Notes: generated by a model not told the origin, from the letters alone. 64,000 bases of DNA from an uncultured Cohaesibacter sp. (GCF_963676485.1 NZ_OY781114.1:620001-684000), one strand, 5' to 3'; shown: positions 38,809 to 48,559, numbered from the stretch's first letter. A program made the numbers and translations.

Positions 38809-40854
38809 CTAACTGCGCGAGAAGAGCCGCTCAATGTCACTCAGTTTCAATTCCACATAGGTCGGGCGACCATGATTGCACTGGCCGGAATGAGGCGTGG
38901 CTTCCATTTCGCGCAACAGGGCGTCCATTTCTTCGGCGCGCAACCGGCGGCCAGAGCGGACAGATCCGTGACAGGCCATGGTGGCTGCCACATGCAGGAT
39001 TTTCTCCTCCACTCGCGTGGTCTTGTCCCATTCGGCCAGATCATCGGCGATGTCGCGCACAAGGCGATCAATGTTGGGTTTGCCCAGAATTGCGGGTGTC
39101 TCGCGCACGGCAACAGCCCCCGGCCCGAAACTCTCCAGCGCCAGCCCGAGGCGCTCCAGTTCTTCTGTGGCTCCCAAAAGACGCTCCACATCATCTTCCT
39201 CCAATTCCACCACATGGGGAATGAGCATGCCCTGCCGGGCGATACCCTTGGCGGCAAGAGAGGCCTTGAGCTTTTCATAGACGAGGCGCTCGTGGGCGGC
39301 ATGTTGATCGACGATGATCAAACCGTCCTCGGTTTGCGCGATGATGTAATTCTCATGGATCTGCGCCCGGGCCGCGCCAAGCGGCCTTGTGAGAGCTGCC
39401 GCATCGGGCAGGCTATCGTTGGCGCGGGCATCGGCTGAAGGCATGGAGACATCAGCCATGCGCCCTTGCACTTCCGGCATTGGATAGGAGGGCGGTGGGG
39501 AAAAGCCATCCTGAGGCTGCTCCCGCATTTCCTGCAAGGAAGCCCCCACTGGCCGATCTGGCTGATAGGACTGGGCTCCATCAGCTCCCGCCTCTCCGGT
39601 TGCCTCTGCTTCTTGGGATTGAGGAGCATAGACGCTCTGGCGCCAATCCCAGTTGAGGGGTTTGGCGGGTTGATAGGAGGATGCGGGCCGATAGGGAGAA
39701 GAGGATGCAGGCGCATTCGCTCCTGACGTTCCTGTCGCACCTGGCACTCCGCCAGAAAGCACAGCGTTGCCTGCTTCCGTCGCCCGCACGCCATCGGGTC
39801 GCAAGGCTGCAAGGGTTGCCGAGCCGCCCGTGTTGGTTGCCCTGTGGCCCGCCGCTGCAATCGCTTGCCGGATGGCCCCGACCACCAGCCCGCGAATATG
39901 CCCTGCATCGCGAAAGCGCACATCCGCCTTGGTGGGATGCACATTGACATCCACCTCATGGGGATCAAGGTCGATGAACAGCACCACGCAGGGGTGGCGG
40001 CCACCAAAGAGATAATCGGCATAGGCGCCGCGAATGGCCCCAAGCATCATCTTGTCCCGCACGGGGCGTCCATTGACAAAGACAAACTGTTGCAGGCTGT
40101 TGGCGCGGTTGAGCGTCGGAAGGCCGGCAAAGCCGGTCAGCCGGACTGTATCGCGCAAGGCGTCGATCTCCACGGCATTGTCGCGGAAAGCCTTGCCCAT
40201 CACCTGCCCCATGCGCACCAGATGAGCGTCGGGGCCATTGACATTGGCATAATCCAGCCGTGAGCGATCTTCCCCCGTCAGGGTAAAGCGCACCTTGGGG
40301 TTGGCCATGGCGATGCGCTTGATGATTTCGGAAATGGCCATATTCTCGGCGCGATCGCTTTTGAGAAATTTCAGCCGCGCCGGAGTGGAGAAGAACAGAT
40401 CCTTGACATCGATCCGTGTGCCGATGTTGAGCGCAGCGGGCTTGAGCGCACGCTCGCGCCCGCCTTCCACGGCAATTTCCCAGGCATGAGGCTCTGAGGC
40501 GTGGCGGGTGGTAATCCCCAAACGGGCAATCGAGCCGATGGACGGCAAGGCTTCACCGCGAAACCCCAGATGCCGAATATCCATCAGATCATCGGGATCC
40601 AGTTTGGATGTACAATGACGCCGAACCGCCATCTGCAAATCATCTCTGGTCATGCCAAGGCCGTTATCAGAAACACGGATCAGATTCTTGCCTCCCCCGG
40701 CGGTGATGATCTCGATCCGGTCGGCCTGAGCATCTATGGCATTTTCCACCAGTTCCTTGACGACACTGGCCGGCCGTTCGACCACCTCGCCTGCGGCGAT
40801 CTTGTTGATGGTGGCTTCGTCCAGTTGTTTGATAATGGTGGAACTGTCGCTCAT
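38809..40854 (-). CDS. mutL: DNA mismatch repair protein MutL
   Basis: Links MutS mismatch recognition to strand removal. The protein is 681 aa. The N-terminal GHKL ATPase has IAAGEVVERPASVVKELVENAIDA (metal-binding E and N), DNGLGMTRDD and FRGEALPSI. A Pro/Ser/Gln-rich linker (about 345-480) follows. The C-terminal dimerisation domain carries the endonuclease motif DQHAAHERLVYEKL (D516), as expected for species without MutH. A further CHGSVRSGRRL motif is visible. The start at 40854 gives the normal N-terminus. Confidence 0.97.
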   Translation of the reverse strand: MSDSSTIIKQLDEATINKIAAGEVVERPASVVKELVENAIDAQADRIEIITAGGGKNLIRVSDNGLGMTRDDLQMAVRRHCTSKLDPDDLMDIRHLGFRGEALPSIGSIARLGITTRHASEPHAWEIAVEGGRERALKPAALNIGTRIDVKDLFFSTPARLKFLKSDRAENMAISEIIKRIAMANPKVRFTLTGEDRSRLDYANVNGPDAHLVRMGQVMGKAFRDNAVEIDALRDTVRLTGFAGLPTLNRANSLQQFVFVNGRPVRDKMMLGAIRGAYADYLFGGRHPCVVLFIDLDPHEVDVNVHPTKADVRFRDAGHIRGLVVGAIRQAIAAAGHRATNTGGSATLAALRPDGVRATEAGNAVLSGGVPGATGTSGANAPASSSPYRPASSYQPAKPLNWDWRQSVYAPQSQEAEATGEAGADGAQSYQPDRPVGASLQEMREQPQDGFSPPPSYPMPEVQGRMADVSMPSADARANDSLPDAAALTRPLGAARAQIHENYIIAQTEDGLIIVDQHAAHERLVYEKLKASLAAKGIARQGMLIPHVVELEEDDVERLLGATEELERLGLALESFGPGAVAVRETPAILGKPNIDRLVRDIADDLAEWDKTTRVEEKILHVAATMACHGSVRSGRRLRAEEMDALLREMEATPHSGQCNHGRPTYVELKLSDIERLFSRS

Positions 40855-41177
40855 GAAGGATCACATATGTTTGAGAGAGCGGGCATCAGAATCAGTGCCC
40901 TGTTTCCTTAAACGCGGAGGATGCCACAGACGACCAACCGCTTCAAACGGCTTTGCCGCAAGCCTGCTGCCGATCAAATTTTACCAGACTATTCTGCATC
41001 TTGACGATAAGGCATTGCAGCTATGCATACCAAGACGACGAGCTGTGCAAATCCGCAAAAACCTAGGCAAAACAATCTATGTAATACTACTTGGTGTCTT
41101 GCATTGCGGTCCGAGAGGTCTAGTTTGAAAATCAAGAGGAGAAATAGTTTCAATGAAGTGCAATTAAGGATATTGCC
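40855..41177. other. Intergenic region between mutL and a small HTH gene
   Basis: About 320 bp between divergent genes; AT-rich toward 41160. No additional gene or known motif is seen. Confidence 0.4.
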
Positions 41178-41492
41178 ATGCTTAACAAAATTCTCACTCT
41201 GATGCGTGAAAACGAAGGGATGACCATTCACGAGGTCGCCAGCAAGCTGTGTGTTTCTTCCGAAGCTGCGCTGGATTATGAACTCGGTAAGGTCCGCCCG
41301 ACACCAGAGATCATCAAGAAATACTCCGAGATTTTCGGCGTTCCGGTTTCCTCAATCATGTTTTTCAGCAAAGAAGATGAAGACGGTATTCTTTCTACCG
41401 AATCCCGCATGTTCTTCGCCGATAAAATGGTTGTTCTCGTCGAAAGACTCATGCAGGTCCGTGGTCACAAACGGGCGCATTCAGCCTGGTAG
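41178..41492 (+). CDS. Small helix-turn-helix (XRE-like) protein
   Basis: A 104-aa cytoplasmic protein. Residues 5-60 fit a Cro/C1-type helix-turn-helix (LRENEGMTIHEVASKLCVSSEAALDYELGKVRPTPEIIKKYSEIFGVPVSSIMFF), followed by a helical tail. It looks like a stand-alone DNA-binding regulator. AAGGA lies 7 nt before the ATG. No toxin, phage gene or obvious target neighbours it; it is convergent with tadA. Confidence 0.85.
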   Translation: MLNKILTLMRENEGMTIHEVASKLCVSSEAALDYELGKVRPTPEIIKKYSEIFGVPVSSIMFFSKEDEDGILSTESRMFFADKMVVLVERLMQVRGHKRAHSAW

Positions 41493-41570
41493 CCTGCCCG
41501 AGAATCCATCGACCCGATTTTCTGTTAGCCCCTGCCCTGATTGTTCCGCTGTTTTCCAACCCTTTGGCTT

Positions 41571-42065
41571 TCAGTCTCTTCGTGATTGGAAGAACAGCTT
41601 CAGAAGTTCAGCACTCTGCCGCTCATTGATGCCGGAATAGACCTCTGGCGCATGGTGGCATATTGTCTGGTTGTAAAGCCGGGGACCGCTTTCGACAGCG
41701 CCGCCCTTGATGTCTGCTGCGCCATAATAGAGGCGTCTGATGCGGGCAAAAGAGATGGCGGCCGCGCACATGGGACAAGGCTCAAGGGTGACATAGAGAT
41801 CACATTCCGGCAGGCGCTGGCTCCCCAGCTTGTTGCAAGCCTCGCGGATCACTAGAATTTCGGCGTGGGCCGTAGGATCATTGTCAGCAATGGTTCGGTT
41901 ACCGGCCCGCGCCAACACATCCCCCTCATGCACCAGAACGGCGCCAATGGGCACCTCGCCGCGGTTTTCTGCCTGGCGGGCTTGTTCCAGCGCCATTTCC
42001 ATGAAACTTGGCTTGTTTTCCATCGCCATTTCTGAAGACCCTGTGCCCACAGTGGGATGCGCCAT
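41571..42065 (-). CDS. tadA: tRNA-specific adenosine deaminase
   Basis: Deaminates the wobble adenosine of tRNA-Arg(ACG) to inosine. Zinc-site motifs are HAE (DPTAHAEILVIREA) and PCPMC (TLEPCPMCAAAI). The start is uncertain: AAAGGG lies 7 nt before the ATG at 42065, but alignment with typical TadA favours ATGs at 42029 or 42023, just before MENKPSFMEMALEQA; the extra residues from 42065 are not conserved. The C-terminal SGINERQSAELLKLFFQSRR is normal. Confidence 0.95.
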   Translation of the reverse strand: MAHPTVGTGSSEMAMENKPSFMEMALEQARQAENRGEVPIGAVLVHEGDVLARAGNRTIADNDPTAHAEILVIREACNKLGSQRLPECDLYVTLEPCPMCAAAISFARIRRLYYGAADIKGGAVESGPRLYNQTICHHAPEVYSGINERQSAELLKLFFQSRRD

Positions 42066-42190
42066 GCCTTTGCCCTTTGCTTGCTTATGCCGCATTTGTT
42101 AGTCCTACCGACAAAATCTGACAGCTATGCATTGCAGGCAAGCTTTTTCTTCTCGCCTTTTCTCTGGCAGTTGTGGTAAAGGCTTTCGCC

Positions 42191-44332
42191 ATGGAACGCA
42201 AATCTGCTCACAATGGACCCCGTTCTGCCGACGCGACGTCGCCAGAGGGCTCCGAAAATGCGCGCCGCGATGGCGCCCATCGTAACAAACCCGCATCAGG
42301 CTCTTTCAAGGGCGGCATGCGCAAAAGTGGCTCTAGCAAATTTGGCGACAAGTTCGCTGGCAAGTCCGGAGGCAAATTCTCCGGCAAAAATGGCTTTGGC
42401 AAGAAGCGCGACGACAAACGCGACAATGGGCGCGACAGTGGACGCGCCGACCGCAAGGAAGGCTGGTCGCCGAACGTGGATGCTCGCCGCGAGACCCCTG
42501 ATGAGAGAAGCCTGCGCCAGTCACCTGAACGCACAGATCGCAACGCCCGCCCAGATAGCAATGACCGCAACGACCGTCCACCCCGCAATGATCGCGGCGG
42601 CTGGAACAGTCGTGGTGACCGCAACGAGCGAAGCGGCGATGATCGTCGTGGCAATGGCCCGAAACGCGAAGGTGGCTTTGATAAAGGGCGTCGCTTTGGT
42701 GGCGGCGGCGGAGCTGCTGGCTTCAAAGGAAAAAGCTTTGCGTCCTCTCCGCGCATGAGCGGACAGAAATTCTCGAAACCATCGGATGACCGGCCCAAGG
42801 GCCCAGCTTACACACCGCCGACCCGCGCACTGGAAGAAGGCGAACGCATTGCCAAGATCATGGCGCGCGCTGGTCTGTGCTCGCGCCGCGACGCTGAAAC
42901 ATGGATCAAGGAAGGCCGTGTCTCCGTCAATGGCGAGGTGCTGGATACGCCTGCCGTCAACATCCATGCCAAGGACAAGGTTCTGGTCGATGGTGCGCCG
43001 CTGCCTGTGCGCGAACGCACACGCCTCTGGCTCTATCACAAACCAAAAGGCCTGGTGACCACTACTTCCGACCCGGAAGGACGGCCAACCGTCTTTGAAA
43101 AACTGCCGCAGGGCTTGCCACGGGTGATCACCGTGGGGCGTCTTGATATCAATACGGAAGGGTTGTTGCTTCTGACCAATGATGGCGGTCTTGCGCGTGT
43201 TCTGGAGCTGCCGACCACCGGCTGGCTGCGGCGTTATCGCGTACGCGCTTATGGTAGAGTGACGCAGGCTCAGCTGGATACGCTGGCCGACGGCATTGCG
43301 CTGGAAGGTGTGCTCTATGGCTCGATTGATGCGCAGCTGGAGCGAGAAGTCGGCGACAATGTCTGGATCACGGTGGCTCTACGCGAAGGCAAGAACCGCG
43401 AAGTCAAGAAGGTGCTCGGCCATCTGGGGCTTGATGTGAACCGCCTGATCCGCGTCTCCTATGGACCTTTCCAGCTTCTGGATCTGGATGAAGGCAAGGT
43501 GCAAGAAGTCAAGGGCCGCATCTTGCGTGATCAGCTTGGTGAGCGCTTGGTGGAAGAATCCGGTGCCGATTTCGATGCGCCGATCCTCACGGAAATTCCC
43601 AAGGAAGAGCCCAAGCAGGAAAAGAAAGACGATCGCAAGAAGTCTGGCGGCGCCAAGGGTGGCTATCTTTCGGCCAAGGAAGGCGCGCGTGTCATTGCAG
43701 GTCAGAAAGGTGCCAAGAAGCGTTTTGATGATGATGATCGCGGCGACCGCAGAGGACGCCCAGATCGTGGTGACCGTCCTGACCGTGGGGATCGACCTGA
43801 CCGCGGTGACCGTTTTGCCAAAGGAGATCGGCCGGACCGTGGTGATCGCAGAGATCGCCGCGATGGCGATGATCGCGGCTATGACCGGCGTGACAAGCCA
43901 AGCTACAACGCCATCCCTTATGCCGAACGCAAACCGTTTGACCCGAGCGCTCCGCGCCGTACAAACTTCGTGTTTCGCGAAGAAGGCGCCGACGGCAAAA
44001 AAACCGGCGAACGCTCGGTACGCAAAGTTGGTGGACGCCCGCAAAAAGCCGATCTGATGGATCCAAATGCACGGATCGCCAAGAAGGGCGGCAAAAAGGC
44101 TGACACCGGTAAATTTGCAGGCAAGCGCGGTGGCAAGTTCTCAGGCGGTCCGTCGTCTCAAGGCCGTTCCGACAATCGCTTCGGCGGACGCTCAGATGAT
44201 CGTTCTGGAGGCCGTTCAGATGGACGGTCTGGCGGACATTCTGGCGGCAAATTCGGAGATCGCTCTGGCGGTCGCGGCGGCTTCAAGGGTGGCAAGCCAC
44301 GGGGTGGCGGCTCTGATCGGGGCTCCCGTTAA
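42191..44332 (+). CDS. 23S rRNA pseudouridine synthase (RluB/RsuA family) with long charged tails
   Basis: A 713-aa protein. The core (about 217-465) has an S4 RNA-binding domain (ERIAKIMARAGLCSRRDAETWI) and an RsuA/RluB synthase domain with catalytic D319 in GRLDINTEGLLLLTND and later LREGKNREVKKVLGHLGL. E. coli RluB is 291 aa; here both ends are greatly extended with low-complexity Gly/Arg/Asp/Lys sequence: 215 residues at the N-terminus (GGKFSGKN, RNDRPPRNDRGG) and 250 at the C-terminus (tandem DRGDRP units near 520-560, GGRSDxRSGG units near 665-700). The start at 42191 has TAAAGG 8 nt upstream; a GTG at 42173 is the alternative. Such tails are typical of RNA-binding disordered regions. 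Confidence 0.93.
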   Translation: MERKSAHNGPRSADATSPEGSENARRDGAHRNKPASGSFKGGMRKSGSSKFGDKFAGKSGGKFSGKNGFGKKRDDKRDNGRDSGRADRKEGWSPNVDARRETPDERSLRQSPERTDRNARPDSNDRNDRPPRNDRGGWNSRGDRNERSGDDRRGNGPKREGGFDKGRRFGGGGGAAGFKGKSFASSPRMSGQKFSKPSDDRPKGPAYTPPTRALEEGERIAKIMARAGLCSRRDAETWIKEGRVSVNGEVLDTPAVNIHAKDKVLVDGAPLPVRERTRLWLYHKPKGLVTTTSDPEGRPTVFEKLPQGLPRVITVGRLDINTEGLLLLTNDGGLARVLELPTTGWLRRYRVRAYGRVTQAQLDTLADGIALEGVLYGSIDAQLEREVGDNVWITVALREGKNREVKKVLGHLGLDVNRLIRVSYGPFQLLDLDEGKVQEVKGRILRDQLGERLVEESGADFDAPILTEIPKEEPKQEKKDDRKKSGGAKGGYLSAKEGARVIAGQKGAKKRFDDDDRGDRRGRPDRGDRPDRGDRPDRGDRFAKGDRPDRGDRRDRRDGDDRGYDRRDKPSYNAIPYAERKPFDPSAPRRTNFVFREEGADGKKTGERSVRKVGGRPQKADLMDPNARIAKKGGKKADTGKFAGKRGGKFSGGPSSQGRSDNRFGGRSDDRSGGRSDGRSGGHSGGKFGDRSGGRGGFKGGKPRGGGSDRGSR

Positions 44333-44350
44333 GGCACTTCTTTAAAATAG

Positions 44351-44377
44351 AGAGGGCGGAAATCGCCCTCTTTTCTT
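44351..44377 (+). terminator. Terminator of the pseudouridine synthase gene
   Basis: AGAGGGCG pairs with CGCCCTCT around a 5-nt loop, followed by a T-rich run (TTTCTTATT). Confidence 0.85.
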
Positions 44378-44387
44378 ATTCTTTCGC

Positions 44388-44435
44388 GGTTCCAGAGGCA
44401 TCAAACCTCAAAGCAGGCTTGATGCCTCTGGAACC
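44388..44435. repeat. Perfect 17-bp inverted repeat upstream of rsmD
   Basis: GGTTCCAGAGGCATCAA (44388-44404) is exactly complementary to 44419-44435, with a 14-nt loop. It ends 31 nt before the rsmD start codon. It has no T-run and directly follows a normal terminator, so it is a separate element, perhaps in the rsmD leader. Confidence 0.8.
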
Positions 44436-44466
44436 CGACATCAAGACCAGGTGAGGATTCCGTCTC

Positions 44467-45024
44467 ATGCGCATTGTTGGCGGTCGCTGCAAAGGCAAGC
44501 AATTGGCAACCCCGAAAAGTCAAGCCATTCGGCCTACGACGGATCGGGTGCGGGAAACCCTGTTCAACATTCTGGCGCATGGATATGACAACGCAGTGGA
44601 AGGCGCGCGTGTGCTGGACCTGTTTGCCGGCACTGGCGCACTTGGATGTGAAGCCCTCTCGCGTGGCGCCAAAGCGGCCTTGTTTGTTGAAGATGGCGTG
44701 GAAGGCCGCGGCCTCATCCGCACCAACATGGAAACGCTTGGTCTGAATGGCGTTGCCAAGATCTTCCGGCGCGATGCCACCAAGCTGGGTGAGGTCGGTA
44801 CGATGGAGCCTTTTTCTCTGGTTTTCATGGATCCACCCTATAACAAGGGGCTCGGAGAGCAAGCCCTCGCCAGCGCGGCAAAAGGCGGCTGGCTGGTGCC
44901 AGAAGCGCTGATAATCTGGGAAGAAGACGCCAAAGCAGAGCTAACCATTCCTGCAGATTTCGCAATGCTCGAAGAGCGTGGCTATGGCGACACAAAGCTG
45001 ACCTTCCTTCGCTATAAAGGCTAA
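44467..45024 (+). CDS. rsmD: 16S rRNA (guanine-966-N2)-methyltransferase
   Basis: Methylates G966 of 16S rRNA. The protein is 185 aa, the family norm. The N-terminal MRIVGGRCKGKQLATP...IRPTTDRVRETLFNIL, SAM motif LDLFAGTGALG (50-60) and catalytic MDPPY (121-125) are all present. It follows the pseudouridine synthase gene, an association common in alphaproteobacteria; a terminator and a long hairpin lie between them, so separate transcription is likely. Confidence 0.97.
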   Translation: MRIVGGRCKGKQLATPKSQAIRPTTDRVRETLFNILAHGYDNAVEGARVLDLFAGTGALGCEALSRGAKAALFVEDGVEGRGLIRTNMETLGLNGVAKIFRRDATKLGEVGTMEPFSLVFMDPPYNKGLGEQALASAAKGGWLVPEALIIWEEDAKAELTIPADFAMLEERGYGDTKLTFLRYKG

Positions 45025-45761
45025 CCGGCAAAGCCGCCGAGCATCTGATTCGCTCTATGGGAAAAGGTAGGGCCAGTGGCTTCTGCCTCCTGCCCCGATC
45101 AGGAAACTTGGTGCTTCCGGGCAAACCGCCAGACACCCACCTCCCCTTATAAGTCCCTTTACTTACCCTCTTTTTTCTAGCTATTTACAATTTCACAACA
45201 TATGTGGAAAGCTTGGTCAAAGATGTACAATACTTAAAAGTAGGGCCGTTTTTCACACTATTGAATTACCCTATCTTAAGGCTCTGGCACCACTGTGCTG
45301 AGACTATAAAACACGTGCCGAAAAGAGCGCGCCATGAAGAAATTAGCCGAGCCCCCCCTGCCACTCAGCAAAAAGAAAGGGCCTCTACAGACCGGACTTT
45401 CTCCACTCTGGTCAAGTAGGACTTTTTTTCGTTTTGCAAACTGCTGGCATCATTGCCTTTGCATCTCGCCCCCATGCACCCAACAATAGGATTGTTGTTT
45501 TTATTCCCCATGCTCGCCGCCGACCGCAGCGGATCAAGACATTGTCAGAGCTAGCAGTGTCATTTTGGGCATGGAAAACGAACTTGGAATAACAATCGGC
45601 GTGTTGGAAGGAACCGGCTTTCACAGCGCGGTTTCATCATTCAGGCGCCCGGTTTGCGGGGCCCAGAATGGCCTTTTAGGCTGACTTGCCCGCAAGCCTT
45701 TCTGCGGACGCGCGCAATCTAGGCGTTGTTCGGCATATGGATCAGTTGAATAAGGATAATA
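45025..45761. other. Gene-free stretch between rsmD and the chemoreceptor gene
   Basis: About 740 bp with no ORF that shows a family or ribosome site. The centre (45170-45280) is AT-rich. No tRNA or terminator was recognised. An RNA gene cannot be excluded by eye. Confidence 0.45.
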
Positions 45762-45774
45762 ATGGACGAAAGTC

Positions 45775-47232
45775 ATGACCGATCTTAACAGCATCAGAGC
45801 ACAGTTTCTGAAATTCATCATTGGGCTGCTTTGGCTCAATGTGGCCCTCGCAGCCATTTTGACGGTTGCTCTGGACACCAGCACCGGTTGGATCGCAACA
45901 GCAGCCGCCTTGTTTGGCGCTGGTGCGACAACCCTCTCCGCCCTCAAAAGCCGGGCCTCTATCCTGACACAGGATCTCAGCGCGGTGGCCCTTTCATCGC
46001 AAGTGGCACTCCTCGTCTATATTTTCGCCGACCATCCCTATCAGGTCGACTGGCATATGTATTTCTTTGCCACGCTTGCTGTTCTGGCAGGTTGGTGCAA
46101 CTGGCGCGCCATCATGGTTGGTGCGGTCGTGATGGCCGTGCATCACCTGCTGTTCAACTTCGTCTACCCAATGGCTGTATTCCCCGATGGGACCGATTTC
46201 CTGCGCGTGCTTTTGCATATATCTGCTCTGGCCTTGCAGGCTGGTGTTCTGGTCTGGCTAACGGCAACACTGGCCAAAGTCATCTCCACTGCAAACAGTG
46301 CGATGGAGGAAGCCAACAAACATCGCACAACGGCTGAAGCCCTCGCCCGGGATCAAGCCAAGGCGCAAGAGCGTGAAAAGGCTCGCTCCGCTGCGGTTGA
46401 AACCCTGATTGATCAGTTCCAGTCGAGCATCAGTGACATGCTGGATCAGGTCAGTCACCACAGCAACAGCCTGCAGTCTTACTCCGAACAGATGTTCCAA
46501 AAGACAGAGAGCACCCTGCATCGCTCCCGCGAAGTTGCGCATGCATCGACCAACGCCAGCACCAATGTGGAATCCGTTGCCGCATCCGCTGAAGAACTTG
46601 CTAGATCCATCGATCAAATCTCATCCCAGATCAGCGAAACCCAGCGCATTGTGACCGAAACATCGCAAGCGGCTCAAACCACCAACCAGAAGGTCGCCGA
46701 CCTTGATAAAGCCGCCCAGCGCATCGGGCAGGTGGTGATCCTTATCAAGGACATCGCCGAGCAAACCAACCTGCTGGCTCTTAACGCAACCATCGAAGCG
46801 GCCCGCGCCGGAGAAGCTGGCAAGGGCTTTGCTGTGGTTGCATCCGAGGTGAAAGATCTGGCCACCCAGACCTCGAAAGCAACAGAGGAGATATCAAGCC
46901 AGATCAGCGGTATCCAGCTCTCCACCAAGGAAGCGGTTGAGGCGATAGAAGAGATCGCCAGCACGATGCAGAATGTCAATAGCTATACCAGCTCGATTGC
47001 ATCTGCTGTTTCCCAGCAAGGGGACGCCACCCTTGAAATCAGCGCAAGCGTGCAGAAGGCGGCGCAAGGGACGACCGCCGTTGACAGCAACATCGATGAG
47101 GTCACCACGTCCGTGTCCGAAACGACTGAGAATGCACGCGATGTTCTGCAAAGCTCGCAAGACATGGTCGAGGAAACGGTCAAGATCCACGATCAGATTT
47201 CTAGCTTCCTGCATGCCGTCCGATCGGCATGA
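45775..47232 (+). CDS. Methyl-accepting chemotaxis protein with membrane-embedded sensor region
   Basis: A 485-aa chemoreceptor. Residues 1-170 form five to six membrane helices with little outside the membrane, then comes a coiled coil (175-215) and an MCP signalling domain with the conserved hairpin tip [37 protein letters not shown]. There is no periplasmic ligand domain and no clear HAMP. Histidines at DWHMYFF and AVHHLLFNF in the membrane part could bind a cofactor, which is inference. AAGGA upstream belongs to an 8-codon ORF (45762-45788) that overlaps this start in another frame. A terminator follows. Confidence 0.93.
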   Translation: MTDLNSIRAQFLKFIIGLLWLNVALAAILTVALDTSTGWIATAAALFGAGATTLSALKSRASILTQDLSAVALSSQVALLVYIFADHPYQVDWHMYFFATLAVLAGWCNWRAIMVGAVVMAVHHLLFNFVYPMAVFPDGTDFLRVLLHISALALQAGVLVWLTATLAKVISTANSAMEEANKHRTTAEALARDQAKAQEREKARSAAVETLIDQFQSSISDMLDQVSHHSNSLQSYSEQMFQKTESTLHRSREVAHASTNASTNVESVAASAEELARSIDQISSQISETQRIVTETSQAAQTTNQKVADLDKAAQRIGQVVILIKDIAEQTNLLALNATIEAARAGEAGKGFAVVASEVKDLATQTSKATEEISSQISGIQLSTKEAVEAIEEIASTMQNVNSYTSSIASAVSQQGDATLEISASVQKAAQGTTAVDSNIDEVTTSVSETTENARDVLQSSQDMVEETVKIHDQISSFLHAVRSA

Positions 47233-47264
47233 GTAACACGAGACTATATCCGTAAACTCATTTG

Positions 47265-47292
47265 AAGGGGGCCTCTGTGGCTCCCTTTTTTT
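47265..47292 (+). terminator. Terminator of the chemoreceptor gene
   Basis: AAGGGGGCC pairs with GGCTCCCTT (one G-T pair) around a 5-nt loop, followed by a run of T. Confidence 0.88.
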
Positions 47293-47526
47293 GTGCCTAT
47301 CTTGTGCGTAGCGCTGCACCAGAGATCAGAAACGACAGCGCTTCTACTGATTGGCTCACAGCTCTGCGGGCTTTGACAAAGAGATTTGGACGCTTTCGAT
47401 ATCACTGTAATAAAGACTTGAATTCACACTGGTTCAAACAGATAATCACCACGATAAATTTCTGAAGCAACGCACGCGTTGCTTGCGGTATTCCCTACGA
47501 GTTTCCCCCGCTTTGAAAGCCATACC

Positions 47527-48432
47527 ATGCGACTTTCCGGTCCCTTCTACGCCCTCTTGGCCGTCACGATCTTTGCCGGTCAGGATTCCATCACCAAAGT
47601 GATCGGTTCCAGCTATCATCCGGTGCAGATCACCATGGTGCGCTATTGGGCATTTGCTCTGTTTGCCATCATCTGGGCGCTTCGCTCACCGAAGGGATTC
47701 CGCGAAACGATCCATACCGATCATTTGTTGCTTCAGATTGCGCGCAGTTTTCTGCTTGTCGGGCAGATCATTATCTCCATTCTGAGTTTTGCCTATGTGG
47801 GCCTTGCGCTCAGTCAGGCCATTTTTGCGGCCAGCCCGCTGGTGGTCGCCATCCTTTCCGTGCCCCTCTTGGGCGAAACGGTCGGCTGGCGCCGCTGGGT
47901 TGCCATCATCATCGGCATGAGCGGCATGCTGTTGATCATCAATCCCTTCGGGCAGGAACTGACCTTCTGGTTCTTCATGCCCGTGCTCTGTACGATCACA
48001 TTGGGCTTCTACAATATTTCAACGCGCATCGCTGGTCGTCATGATCCGGCCAGTGTCAGCTTTTTCTATACTGGCATCATCGGCCTGATTGTAACCAGCA
48101 TCATCGGCCCCTTCTTCTGGTCTCCGGTAACACCGACCGACTGGGCCTGGCTGATCGGGCTATGCCTTACCGGCGTCAGCGGGCATTATTTCCTCATCAA
48201 GGCGCTGGCGCTTACAGAGTCCGTCACCGTTCAGACCATCACCTACTTCCAGCTGGTCTATGAGCTTTTCATCGGCTATTTCATCTTCAGGGAAGATGTT
48301 ACGATGGCCATGCTTGCGGGCAGCGCCGTTGTGGTCGCAGCCGGTTCCTTTACGATCTGGCGAGAGCATAGCCTCAAGCGGGCAAGTGAAAAAGAGCTGC
48401 GCGCAGCAGCCAGAGCGCAGCTTGAGCGCTGA
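47527..48432 (+). CDS. EamA/DMT-family exporter
   Basis: A 301-aa inner-membrane protein with ten helices arranged as two EamA repeats (drug/metabolite transporter superfamily). Typical features are FAGQDSITKVIG near the start, ALSQAIFAASPLVVAILSVPLLGETVGWRRW at the end of repeat 1 and the matching YELFIGYFIFREDVTMAMLAGSAVVVA in repeat 2. Substrates of this group range from amino acids to metabolites and cannot be read here. The start at 47527 gives a proper first helix; an upstream in-frame TTG would add an unconserved leader. Confidence 0.9.
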   Translation: MRLSGPFYALLAVTIFAGQDSITKVIGSSYHPVQITMVRYWAFALFAIIWALRSPKGFRETIHTDHLLLQIARSFLLVGQIIISILSFAYVGLALSQAIFAASPLVVAILSVPLLGETVGWRRWVAIIIGMSGMLLIINPFGQELTFWFFMPVLCTITLGFYNISTRIAGRHDPASVSFFYTGIIGLIVTSIIGPFFWSPVTPTDWAWLIGLCLTGVSGHYFLIKALALTESVTVQTITYFQLVYELFIGYFIFREDVTMAMLAGSAVVVAAGSFTIWREHSLKRASEKELRAAARAQLER

Positions 48433-48545
48433 ATTGTCATAGTTTTGCCGTTTGAAGGGTGAATACTGCGCCCAGACGTCAACGAGTATCCCGTTTCTTT
48501 GTACTGCCTAAGTCTATGCCGGATCATGCCAATTCCGGCCAATCC

Positions 48546-48559
48546 TTGATCCCTGTCAA
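48546..48559 (+). promoter_or_regulatory. FNR/FixK-type box upstream of the universal stress protein gene
   Basis: TTGATCCCTGTCAA matches TTGAT-N4-ATCAA with one change and fits the broader TTGA-N6-TCAA of FixK/Dnr regulators. A CATAAT at 48583-48588 lies where a -10 should be if the box is centred near -41.5 (class II activation), giving a start near 48594 and a leader of about 115 nt. Confidence 0.65.

Noticed and set aside
45204-45624. ORFs of about 70 codons on both strands between rsmD and the chemoreceptor
   Set aside because: No ribosome sites, no similarity, and codon composition unlike neighbouring genes.
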